From: Nonomuraea candida
GTDB taxonomy: Bacteria > Actinomycetota > Actinomycetes > Streptosporangiales > Streptosporangiaceae
Length of the DNA: 64,000 nucleotides
Assembly (NCBI RefSeq): GCF_000725485.1
Contig: NZ_JOAG01000039.1
Coordinates: 17,510-81,509, forward strand
Reading direction: 5' to 3'
Shown one piece after another: positions 57,117 to 64,000 of the stretch. A model generated the notes under the pieces. The model had not been told where the DNA came from. It was given only the letters and a program-made list of their open reading frames with translations, and ran no database searches. Made by a program: the position numbers and the translations under genes. Every line of letters begins with the position of its first letter. The first letter of the stretch is position 1.

Positions 57117-58190
57117 CTATTTCCGGCTAGGGCTTGCACCCGTCGCAAAATTTGGTTCGCAAAAGCATCGAATGGGCGCAGCCATATCACTCCGGCTCAA
57201 CAGGTCCGCCTGAAAACGAATATGAGCGTCCTGGTACTTCAGTCCGTCTCGACGGGAAAGAACCAAGGTATCAGCGGTGACTCTCGCACGCCTAGCGTCG
57301 TAGACAAACAGGAAACCGCGCCTATCGTAGGCGCCTGCTCTAGCTCGCGTAAGGTCTAGATACTCCGCCAACTGCCGTAGGCCATCCAACGCTCTGCTCT
57401 CAGGCCAACGCTTAGTGATCCTCGGCTTATCGCCTAGAACACCGCTCGCACCAATCCACTTAATCTCAATAAGAGCGATCCGATTAGAGTTTTCCCACTT
57501 TACCTGTATATCGACAGGATTTCGATCATCAACACGAGTCTCTTGGGTGATGTCGGGGTTTCCTTCTCTAAGGCTACTCTTGAGATGCTGATATAGCGAC
57601 TTTCTCATTTCAGTCTCGGGTCCCGCCTTCCACATAACGCGACCGTCCTCACGCCATAGTGCAGCGAGGATGTTACACTCGCTAGAGCGGGCTAGATGTA
57701 TGGCGTAATGATTAAGGCAATCAGCGAGGTCCTCGAAACGAGAAATCCCAAAAATGCGCGTGAAAGCGACCGACGAGGGAACTTCTCCTTCAACGCCATC
57801 TATCCAAAATTTCTCCCCCTTGCCCGGCTCGTAATGATAGATCACCCGCCCCGCGTGTATAGCCTCTACGTCGGATTGCTCCTTCCAAACATAAAACGTT
57901 CCATCGGTCTTCGCCTCTACCAAAAGTGCTCCTGAGTTGTAGAGAGCAAGATGACTGACATCGGCGACTCGATAAGCCCTTTCATAGTCCAGAGGAGTCG
58001 CATTTCCATTCAATGCGAAGCACACAGTCAGAGCGACACTTATGGATTCATAGTCAACGGATCGATGTATGCTTTGCAATACAGGGAGAAAATCACGTAG
58101 TATGTCAATACCTTGACTCCCAAGAGTTTTCGCAGTTACTGCGATATAGTGACCGCGAGCCATTTCGGCAAGCTTGTCTAACCGCGTCAT
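57117..58190 (-). CDS. PD-(D/E)XK nuclease, putative effector of the SMC-like system
   Basis: 357 aa. The N-terminal about 180 residues are unassigned and may sense or bind the ATPase complex. The C-terminal part has E194 in ETEMRKSLYQHL, D227 in NPVDIQVKW and E242-x-K244 in IALIEIKWIG, the PD-(D/E)XK catalytic arrangement. It should cut DNA when the system is triggered. It starts 12 bp after the middle-component stop and belongs to one minus-strand operon. Codon use and base composition are visibly A+T-richer than the backbone, a sign of separate transfer. Confidence 0.72.
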   Translation of the reverse strand: MTRLDKLAEMARGHYIAVTAKTLGSQGIDILRDFLPVLQSIHRSVDYESISVALTVCFALNGNATPLDYERAYRVADVSHLALYNSGALLVEAKTDGTFYVWKEQSDVEAIHAGRVIYHYEPGKGEKFWIDGVEGEVPSSVAFTRIFGISRFEDLADCLNHYAIHLARSSECNILAALWREDGRVMWKAGPETEMRKSLYQHLKSSLREGNPDITQETRVDDRNPVDIQVKWENSNRIALIEIKWIGASGVLGDKPRITKRWPESRALDGLRQLAEYLDLTRARAGAYDRRGFLFVYDARRARVTADTLVLSRRDGLKYQDAHIRFQADLLSRSDMAAPIRCFCEPNFATGASPSRK

Positions 58191-58202
58191 GCTTCCCTCC
58201 TG

Positions 58203-58811
58203 CTAGTGCCGAGCAGCGTCTGCTTGTTCAAGGAGAAAGGAAAGCCATACCACCGCAGGCACCATGTGATCTGGAACCGAATCTCCGAGGCTCGTTCTAA
58301 GTACCTTAAATTGCTCGTAAACTTCAGAAAACTCCGGATCCTCGAGAAGCTCCTTTGGCACGTCTAGAGCAACTGCGCGAGATATGTCTGGCTCCAGAAC
58401 CACGCCGGCTTTTACTGAAGAGACAGGCATAGCAGCCGAGGCCCCTGTCGCGCCTTCCAAGTAGGGAACACGATCCGCAAACCACTCTAGTTCACACCAC
58501 ATCGCTAGCTCGTCCTGCCCCCTGAGGCTCAGCACCACTTTCTCGTCGTGGGGACTGAACAAACGGGCTGCCTTAAGAGATTCGATAGCGTTAAATAGGT
58601 CTACGCTGAATGGAGAAGATGCTGGCGTAGCTAAAAATCCGTATCCCCACTTTGATACTGGCTTGCCGTCGTATAGTGCTAGCAGGCATGCCAAATAGAT
58701 GAAGACTTGTATCTCATCGAGTGACACGGGACCAGTGCTTCTATTGATTCTATCCGCAACAAAAAGTGCATCGAAAGCGGCTTTTGGGGAAACTTCACTC
58801 ACTGGCCTCAC
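58203..58811 (-). CDS. ABC-3C-type middle component
   Basis: 202 aa, mainly helical, no catalytic motif (AFDALFVADRINRSTGPVSL at the start, PAVVWLSFLLEQADA at the end). Size, lack of motifs and position between a SMC-like ATPase and a nuclease match the middle component of ABC-three-component systems (LmuC of Lamassu). ATG at 58811 overlaps the ATPase gene by 17 bp. Assignment rests mostly on context. Confidence 0.6.
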   Translation of the reverse strand: MRPVSEVSPKAAFDALFVADRINRSTGPVSLDEIQVFIYLACLLALYDGKPVSKWGYGFLATPASSPFSVDLFNAIESLKAARLFSPHDEKVVLSLRGQDELAMWCELEWFADRVPYLEGATGASAAMPVSSVKAGVVLEPDISRAVALDVPKELLEDPEFSEVYEQFKVLRTSLGDSVPDHMVPAVVWLSFLLEQADAARH

Positions 58812-60771
58812 CGTCTAGGCATTCTTGGATCTCCGCAAACAGCTGATCGAAGAGCTCTTCAGCACTCTCTTGGACCTCGCTCAATACTGACCAGCTAGTC
58901 ATACGCTCCACGTGCATACGTGACTTGCCGCAGACCCTGGCTAACTCTCTAATCAATCGATTCGAGTTCAGATTGGCGGTCATTACCAATCTATTACCTC
59001 GCCTAACAAACTCGCCAAACATCTTGCCGGCGCGCTGTTCGTACGCTATGTCGAGCGATCCTTCTGGAGTATCAATAAACAAACAGGCTGAACCTGCATC
59101 ACGCAACATGTACTCCGCCAAAGTCATTCTCAACGCAATATCAATAAAGTACCGTTGGCTCTCAGACAGTTGATTCGATGCGCGCCTTCTAGAGCCCGCG
59201 ATGGTGACCACCAACTCCGGGCCGCGAGCCTTCTGTTCCATTGTCAGATAAAGATCTACACCTAAGAAGGCTTGAGCAAGCGCCTGGAAACGCGGAAGAA
59301 ACTCAAACTCTGCCTCTGCATACCTCTGAGCCAGTTCGCGCCGCACAGGCTCTACCAGAGCTCTATACTCATCCCGTCTACGACGAAACTCGTCCCTTCG
59401 CTCCGTAGCCATACGTCTCTCATGCTGAAGTTGCTGGATAACATCTGACACTCCACTACGCGCAGCATCCTGTCTTACCCACTCTGCATTGCTCGCTTCA
59501 AAGCTGTCGACGCGCGCAGATATGTCTCGGTACCTTTCGTTTGCTGTTTTAAGTTCTTCCGAGAGTCGCGAGACTGTATCCTGTGCCGACTTTAAACGCT
59601 CTGCGCTCGACTTCAGTTTTAGATCGAGGGCTCTCAGCATCTCAAAATCTGGGAGATCTGCCTCTTGGGCAATGGCAGACCGACAGAGGGGGCATTGGTG
59701 GGTTTCGATCAGATGCTTGATATCGGACGCCGCTTTCACATCCACTGCTCCACAAATACCGCACTCATTCTGATGAACAAGCTTGACAATAAGCGGATGC
59801 CATCCCGGCTCATTGTTAGGGTTGAGTCGGCCCATAAACGTGCGATCATAGTCGCTCAACAAGACGTGGTGTTCGGCCGCGATGATTCCCAACTGCAAGC
59901 GTGCGTCCTTCTCAAGCCTTGCCTTTTCTTCGAGTTCTGCTCGAGCGACGTCACGTTGGTCGATCAATATTTCGTGTTGCTGACCGAGGTCAGCGTTAGC
60001 TGTTGCACTCGTCGACGCTCGCGCTCGGAGGTCCCTAATCTGCCCAGCGGCTGTTGTCGCCTGATACTGAGCGTTGCGCGCTTGCGACTCCATGCGATCG
60101 GCTTTCCGAATCCACTCTCCAGCCTTCTCGGCCCTGGTCGCATCCATTCCAAAGACCAGAAACAATAGAATGCGTGCTATTTCAGCGTCCCAGAAGAGCA
60201 GGTGCCGACGTTCGTCGAACGTCAGCAGAAAGTGCTGTAGATAGACAAACTGATCCATCTGGGCCAGGCCAGTATGCTTGAGTAAGTGGTCAATGAAGAC
60301 TTCATGGAGCCGCGTCGCAGACTCCTCGTCCTCCAGCGGCGCGTCTAGTGCTATACCGGTTCCCGGCCCTTGGATATTCAATGACCGAAGACTTGTTGGG
60401 TTGAACATTCCACGCCTGACGGAATAAGCATACTTGTCAACCTGGAATTGAATCTCAACCTCAGCAATCTGCCGATCGTCCTGATCGATTCTTCCCTCGA
60501 AATAGGCTAGCGCATATCGCCTTGCGTCTCTATAGTATTCGGCAGTAGAGAGCGCTTTGGCTTCAGGAGTTGCTACCGTGCCGGTTAGTGCATAATTTAG
60601 AATAGACAGGAATGTAGACTTTCCTAGCCCGTTCGCACCTGCTATGCAAAGAACATTCTTATCGAATGACACCACATTCTCTGAGCGATTCTTGTAGAGT
60701 GAGAAATGCGACAAGGTAAGTCGAGATATTATGGGCAGCCGAATAGCGGGTTTCGGCTCATTTTCGGACAT
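58795..60771 (-). CDS. SMC/Rad50-like ABC ATPase with double zinc hook
   Basis: 658 aa. Walker A GANGLGKST (45-53), signature LSESQRYF, Walker B ACLFIDTPEGSLD. Between the ATPase halves lie two coiled-coil arms, and at the tip CGICG and, 22 residues later, CPLC, so one chain holds two zinc knuckles rather than the single CxxC of Rad50. This fits the ATPase of ABC-3C/Lamassu defence systems. ATG at 60771, first gene of the three-gene operon. A rare A+T-rich codon pattern sets it apart from the backbone. Confidence 0.82.
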   Translation of the reverse strand: MSENEPKPAIRLPIISRLTLSHFSLYKNRSENVVSFDKNVLCIAGANGLGKSTFLSILNYALTGTVATPEAKALSTAEYYRDARRYALAYFEGRIDQDDRQIAEVEIQFQVDKYAYSVRRGMFNPTSLRSLNIQGPGTGIALDAPLEDEESATRLHEVFIDHLLKHTGLAQMDQFVYLQHFLLTFDERRHLLFWDAEIARILLFLVFGMDATRAEKAGEWIRKADRMESQARNAQYQATTAAGQIRDLRARASTSATANADLGQQHEILIDQRDVARAELEEKARLEKDARLQLGIIAAEHHVLLSDYDRTFMGRLNPNNEPGWHPLIVKLVHQNECGICGAVDVKAASDIKHLIETHQCPLCRSAIAQEADLPDFEMLRALDLKLKSSAERLKSAQDTVSRLSEELKTANERYRDISARVDSFEASNAEWVRQDAARSGVSDVIQQLQHERRMATERRDEFRRRRDEYRALVEPVRRELAQRYAEAEFEFLPRFQALAQAFLGVDLYLTMEQKARGPELVVTIAGSRRRASNQLSESQRYFIDIALRMTLAEYMLRDAGSACLFIDTPEGSLDIAYEQRAGKMFGEFVRRGNRLVMTANLNSNRLIRELARVCGKSRMHVERMTSWSVLSEVQESAEELFDQLFAEIQECLDGEASE

Positions 60772-60979
60772 GCTCCCACCCTTCCCTTCCTTCCGGATTT
60801 CTACACCGAAAGGCGGATCGTAGCTGCCCAGCTAGGAGTAGCGCTAGTGGACTAGGATCTCGAGGAAAGACGGCTTTGTATCTGATTGTGCCTGTATGAC
60901 CCTTTGTGGCAGCAGGATGGTGCAGTTGCGGGCATGAAGTAGCCCTGACGCGTGTGTGACGTGGCATGATGTACAGATT

Positions 60980-61001
60980 CTCGTGTGTTGGAACACACGA
61001 G
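60980..61001. promoter_or_regulatory. 22-bp palindrome between the ATPase and methyltransferase genes
   Basis: CTCGTGTGTT (60980-60989) and its exact complement AACACACGAG (60992-61001) flank a GG centre. It lies 32 bp before the methyltransferase ATG and 208 bp before the ATPase start, so it is a candidate operator for the methyltransferase or both units. Confidence 0.55.
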
Positions 61002-61033
61002 CGAGTACGCGCGCGCGTGTAGGTGGAGGTGTC

Positions 61034-62374
61034 ATGGCCGGCCCGCAGGCTTCAGACCTGAACAGTCACTATCGTCATCTGGAAACTGGATGGACGGTGA
61101 GCGATCGCAGTGAGGCCTACGGACGGCTAGTGGTGCCTAACGGGAACTCCTCCGAACCGTTCCACCGATGGTTTCACTTGAAAGAAGCTTACTCATCGCA
61201 ATTATTGGATCAACTGTTTACGGACTCCTCTTTTAAACCGACGGAGGGGTTTCGTTTATATGATCCATACTCTGGCAGTGGCACTACGCTAATAAGTGCA
61301 GTAGATATCGCAGGCCGTTATATGGCTCATGCAGAAGTGTATGGTGTGGAGCGCAATCCTTTCCTGTGGGAGCTGTCTCGAGCCAAACTTGCTGGGAGGT
61401 TGCGCGGGCGAGCACTACTAGCTGATCTCGAAGTCGCGTTCGCGAATATAAGGGCTCAATGTCTAGAGTTTAATGTCGACGACCTGGAAGTGCCGGCTCA
61501 GTCTACGCTTCAAAATGAGGCCTATTTCCCTCGGTCGCATGTAGAAGAGCTGGTAGCGATCAGAGAGATCATCGATAGAGTCGCCATAGAACCGTGTAGG
61601 TCTATCCTGAGGGTCTGTCTAGCCGCTTGTGTAGAGCCGTCGGGGCGACTCCGCCGCGACGGTCGGGCGCTACGGTTCATGGAGCGGCGGAAACCCCGGC
61701 GTCCCTTAGAGGTCTTCGAAGAGCGTCTACGCCTGGTCACGGCGGACCTGAGCTCGAGCACGGGCCTCGAGGCCTATGGCGAAGTCTTCTTTGGTGATGG
61801 CCGTCACCTTCCGGCATTGTCGACTAATGGGACGTTTGATTGGATCGTCTTTTCCCCACCTTACCCGAACAACATCGACTACACCGAGATCTACAAGACG
61901 GAGTCGTGGATACTTGGGTGCTACGCCTCGCCGGAGGATATGCGTAAACAGCGCCTATCCACAGTTCGGAGTCATCCTAGCCTGCGGTTTAATCAAGGTA
62001 ACTCGTACGAGTCGGCTAGCTATGCGGATGCAATTAACTCGATCGTCCAGCCCGTTGTGGCTGCGGTGCCAGCAGACAAATATGCTGTAGGACGCAAGGA
62101 GATGATTCCAGGCTATGTCGACGATATGATCCAAACACTTACTGTATGCCGCTCTCTTATAGCTAAGGACGGGACTCTCGCCTACATCGTAGGAAACTCC
62201 GCTCATGGAAACGAGGATCAAGCCTTTGTTATTGCGGCAGACGTTCTTATCGGTGCTGTGGCGGAACAAGTCGGCTGGCGCGTCGCTGAGCTCCGTGTTG
62301 CTCGCAAGCTGACTCGCCGACGCGCAGATTCTCCGTACCTTCGGGAAAGTGTGGTAATCCTGAAGCCGGAATAG
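61034..62374 (+). CDS. DNA methyltransferase (SPPY type)
   Basis: 446 aa. SAM site DPYSGSGTT (77-85) precedes the catalytic SPPY (274-277), and GVERNPFLWE follows the first motif. The order motif I before motif IV with SPPY is that of amino-methyltransferases (m4C or m6A); SPPY leans to m4C. The Cys-containing region between may recognise DNA. ATG at 61034 has GGAGG 4 nt upstream. It is divergent from the nuclease-bearing operon and may modify self DNA. Confidence 0.8.
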   Translation: MAGPQASDLNSHYRHLETGWTVSDRSEAYGRLVVPNGNSSEPFHRWFHLKEAYSSQLLDQLFTDSSFKPTEGFRLYDPYSGSGTTLISAVDIAGRYMAHAEVYGVERNPFLWELSRAKLAGRLRGRALLADLEVAFANIRAQCLEFNVDDLEVPAQSTLQNEAYFPRSHVEELVAIREIIDRVAIEPCRSILRVCLAACVEPSGRLRRDGRALRFMERRKPRRPLEVFEERLRLVTADLSSSTGLEAYGEVFFGDGRHLPALSTNGTFDWIVFSPPYPNNIDYTEIYKTESWILGCYASPEDMRKQRLSTVRSHPSLRFNQGNSYESASYADAINSIVQPVVAAVPADKYAVGRKEMIPGYVDDMIQTLTVCRSLIAKDGTLAYIVGNSAHGNEDQAFVIAADVLIGAVAEQVGWRVAELRVARKLTRRRADSPYLRESVVILKPE

Positions 62375-62797
62375 ATGCATCCGTGTACTTGTCGATGGCA
62401 AGGAGTTGGCCCTGCGAAGGTGCCCCTCCGCTCCGGCAACTGATCGCTGGGGTGTCATCTTTGCCGGAGTTATCTGTCGCTGCCGAAGCGTTCTTATAGG
62501 GGTCAAGCGGCGGCGCGGCGCGCCGCCGTACTGCCGGCCCTCCGCCCGCCCGCCGTCCGGGCGTGCGGCCTGGGGGCCGGTCCCAGACGGCGGCGGGACA
62601 CCGGGCCGGGCACCGCACGCCGGCCCCGCCGTACCGACGAACGCGCCGACCGGGGTTGCCGCGCCGCCACACAGATGCGGCCCTACGATCGCCATTGCAT
62701 GGCTGGGCGCCGTACGTGCTCGGGGGCGATCGACGATCCAGGGTTCGTTCCTCACCCTGGCTCACCGAGCAGCGTGGTTGATCTCTCGGAGGGCATG
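62375..62797. other. 423-bp gap with a GC palindrome
   Basis: No supported gene. A perfect 19-bp inverted repeat at 62509-62527 (arms GGCGGCGCG and CGCGCCGCC around G) may terminate the methyltransferase transcript. About 62510-62660 is much more G+C-rich than the methyltransferase gene before it, marking a composition step at the end of the cargo. Confidence 0.5.
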
Positions 62798-63193
62798 ATG
62801 ATCGGCATGCCGGAGAACCCGCCCGAGTCGATGAAACATCACTTGCGTCAGCACTTAAACGAGCACGCTCGTTCGCGCTGGCAACTATCCGGGATCGACG
62901 TGCGTTTCCGTGGCAGATTCGCTTATGTCGAAGCACGCCTGCACGGTGGTGCCTACGCGCGGTTGTGCCGCCTGCGCTTTGACGGCCCTCTGCACACCTG
63001 GGGCTTCGCAATTTACCTTCCTGACGAGGGCATCTACCAGGACAGTCTCCTGCCCAGCGGCTACTCTTCAGGCTCACCCGAGGAAGCCCTCGACTGTGCG
63101 TGCGCCTTCCATTTTGCTGACCCCGACGCTCACGCCACACCCCCACTGCCCTCAACGAACCGAAGCGACGCAGGGCTAGACAGGAACGCCTGA
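62798..63193 (+). CDS. Hypothetical protein near the right end of the element
   Basis: 131 aa, unrecognised. YVEARLHGGAYARLCRLRFDGPLHTWGFAIY is a beta-rich core, and SGSPEEALDCACAFHF closes it. ATG at 62798 lies 4 nt after GGAGGG; neighbouring ATGs at 62795 and 62807 are possible. It is the last gene before the right attachment site. Confidence 0.6.
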   Translation: MIGMPENPPESMKHHLRQHLNEHARSRWQLSGIDVRFRGRFAYVEARLHGGAYARLCRLRFDGPLHTWGFAIYLPDEGIYQDSLLPSGYSSGSPEEALDCACAFHFADPDAHATPPLPSTNRSDAGLDRNA

Positions 63194-63234
63194 TCCACAG
63201 GGCTTAGCTTCCCCGGGGCGTCCGGCGGACCCGT

Positions 63235-63257
63235 GCAATATGCGTGCAATGATCTTG
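63235..63257 (+). promoter_or_regulatory. Candidate integrase arm-type site, right
   Basis: GCAATATGCGTGCAATGATC plus TTG, matching 47121-47143 at 21 of 23 positions and in the same orientation. It lies 70 bp inside the right att copy. Confidence 0.5.
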
Positions 63258-63326
63258 CTAGTGGTGGCGCTCTCGCAGGGAGGAACCGCAGGTCCAGAGC
63301 ATTGAGTTGAGAGGAACAGGCACGAG

Positions 63327-63425
63327 CTGTAAAACCGTCGGCTCAGCCTACGCAAGTTCGAACCTTGCACCTGCCACCAGCAGTAACAGCAGGTCAGAGG
63401 CCCTTCGGGGCCTCTTCTGCGTTTC
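63327..63425. repeat. attR / att copy at the junction with a second element
   Basis: 97 of 99 bp match attL; the first 59 bp are identical from the tRNA anticodon loop through CCA. The 5' half of the tRNA is missing, so no functional tRNA is encoded. Beyond it the sequence still resembles the left end of the element (arm region, terminator, int). Confidence 0.9.
63396..63415 (+). terminator. Copy of the tRNA-Tyr terminator
   Basis: The same 8-bp stem and TTCG loop as 47041-47060, carried in the duplicated att segment. Confidence 0.75.
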
Positions 63426-63576
63426 GGGAGTACGCAGCCGGATGCCGCCGTGAGCGGCCCGTTGTCGCAGGTCCCGGAATATGTCCGGAATGGATCTTGG
63501 AGCGTTTCCCCTGGTGGGAGGCCATGATCTGGAGGATTCGCGGAACGCGCGGGCGTGGGAACGCATTGGGAACGGC

Positions 63577-63607
63577 GAAGGGTCCCGGTGGCGTTCCGGG
63601 ACCCTTC
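63577..63607 (-). terminator. Terminator of the integrase remnant
   Basis: GAAGGGTCCCGG (63577-63588) pairs with CCGGGACCCTTC (63596-63607), 18 bp beyond the remnant's stop. Its position mirrors the hairpin after the intact int gene, but its sequence differs. Confidence 0.75.
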
Positions 63608-63624
63608 GGGGCGGTGCTGAGTGA

Positions 63625-63843
63625 TCATGCGGCGAGGGCGTCCTCAATCCGCTTATTGGCGATCTCCTGATGGCCGTCGAGGCACTTCGCGTAGACCCTG
63701 AGGAGCACGTCCACGCCGTGCCCGGCTCGCTCGGCCACGTCCGGAGCGGGTACGCCTGCATTCAGCCAGAGGGACACCGCCGCGTGCCTCAGGTCGTACG
63801 GGCGACGAGCGAGCGGTGAGGCGAACTGGGCGGGCGTCAGGGC
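63625..63843 (-). pseudogene. Integrase C-terminal remnant
   Basis: 72 codons plus stop, homologous to the C-terminus of the intact integrase: FASPLARRPYDLRHAAVSLW, then GHGVDVLLRVYAKC with catalytic Tyr, ending EDALAA. Compared with the intact gene it is diverged at many positions, so it comes from a different element. The match stops sharply at 63843 and an in-frame TAG follows at once. No start codon or upstream part is present. Confidence 0.85.
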
Positions 63844-64000
63844 CTAGGGCCGATGCGTTCTCGGCTGGTGAGACGCACGCGGGCTCGGTGAGACCGGGCG
63901 GTTGAGGGCACCCCGGGGTACAGATGGCAAACGCGACCCCTGATGATCGTTGGGTGTCTACGCCAGTCGATCAAGAACAGGGGCCGCGTTCGCGTGCCAT
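63844..64000. other. Unrelated sequence with imperfect inverted repeat
   Basis: Sequence abruptly differs from the integrase. 63924-63949 (starting ATGGCAAACGCGACCCCTG) and the complement of the last about 33 bases of the window (starting ATGGCACGCGAACGCGGCCC) form an imperfect inverted repeat. It could be the end of an insertion sequence that truncated the integrase, but no transposase is visible before the window ends. Confidence 0.4.

Larger units (their letters stand above)
46972..63385. mobile_element. pSAM2-type integrative and conjugative element (AICE)
   Basis: Direct repeats at both ends, insertion in the tRNA-Tyr 3' end, and the int-xis-rep / tra / pra / korSA set define an actinomycete integrative and conjugative element of about 16.4 kb. 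Such elements excise, replicate by rolling circle and transfer double-stranded DNA through one FtsK-like translocase. All backbone genes appear intact. Cargo: a SMC-like ATPase / nuclease operon and a DNA methyltransferase, plus a 131-aa gene near the right end. Confidence 0.92.

Noticed and set aside
62247..63155. 302-aa minus-strand frame near the right end
   Set aside because: Overlaps the methyltransferase end and the 131-aa gene, is Arg/Ser-rich without motif, and crosses the composition step.
63327..63380. Second tRNA-Tyr gene
   Set aside because: Only the 3' half is duplicated; the acceptor 5' strand, D arm and half of the anticodon stem are absent.

Overview
High-G+C actinomycete chromosome, most likely Streptosporangiales (a Nonomuraea-like genus is my guess). 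Reasons: strong third-position G/C bias, GTG/TTG starts and ATGA/GTGA start-stop overlaps; a KorAB pair beside a complex I cluster that lacks the NADH module; and a pSAM2-type integrative element in a tRNA-Tyr gene. Nothing here was searched against a database; family names come from motif recognition.

Region 1 (1-22303) is a cell-surface polysaccharide locus. It encodes dTDP-deoxysugar synthesis (the end of rmlB, rmlD, two rmlC-like epimerases), a nucleotidyltransferase, sugar C-methyltransferase, PIG-L deacetylase, two further SDR epimerases, a DUF4910 protein, a Wzx-like flippase, a ligase/polymerase, GT2, GT26 and fused GT2-GT4 glycosyltransferases, three Wzz-like chain-length proteins without kinase domains, and two tandem extracytoplasmic glycosidase-like paralogues. 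Six promoter-like sites of one type (GTAAC, 17-18 bp, GAT) lie just upstream of six transcription units here and suggest one ECF-sigma regulon.

Region 2 (22333-44117): korB-korA (2-oxoacid:ferredoxin oxidoreductase), a NodB-type deacetylase lipoprotein, then nuoA, a degenerate M48 protein, nuoB, C and H. A block follows with a membrane protein, an ABC exporter and a transmembrane Ser/Thr kinase, then nuoI, J, K, L, M, N. NuoD, E, F and G are absent from the window. Reduced ferredoxin from KorAB is the probable electron donor to this short complex I. Many Nuo subunits carry long low-complexity tails or loops.

Region 3 (44218-46939): htpX, yajQ, a small coiled-coil gene and about 660 bp without a convincing gene.

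Region 4 (46940-about 63385) is an actinomycete integrative and conjugative element (AICE) in the 3' end of tRNA-Tyr(GUA). From the left: attL, int, xis, rep, small coupled genes, an FtsK-like DNA translocase (tra), a pra-like activator, a KorSA-like GntR repressor with visible operators, an XRE regulator and a Nudix (Pif-like) gene. The cargo is visibly A+T-richer: a three-gene SMC-like ATPase / middle component / PD-(D/E)XK nuclease operon (ABC-3C or Lamassu-like), divergent from a DNA methyltransferase across a near-perfect palindrome. This cargo is the best candidate for a new defence arrangement.

Region 5 (63327-64000): after the right att copy come a second int-proximal end, the C-terminal 72 codons of another integrase cut at 63843, and unrelated sequence with an imperfect inverted repeat. 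This is a remnant of a second, tandemly inserted element.
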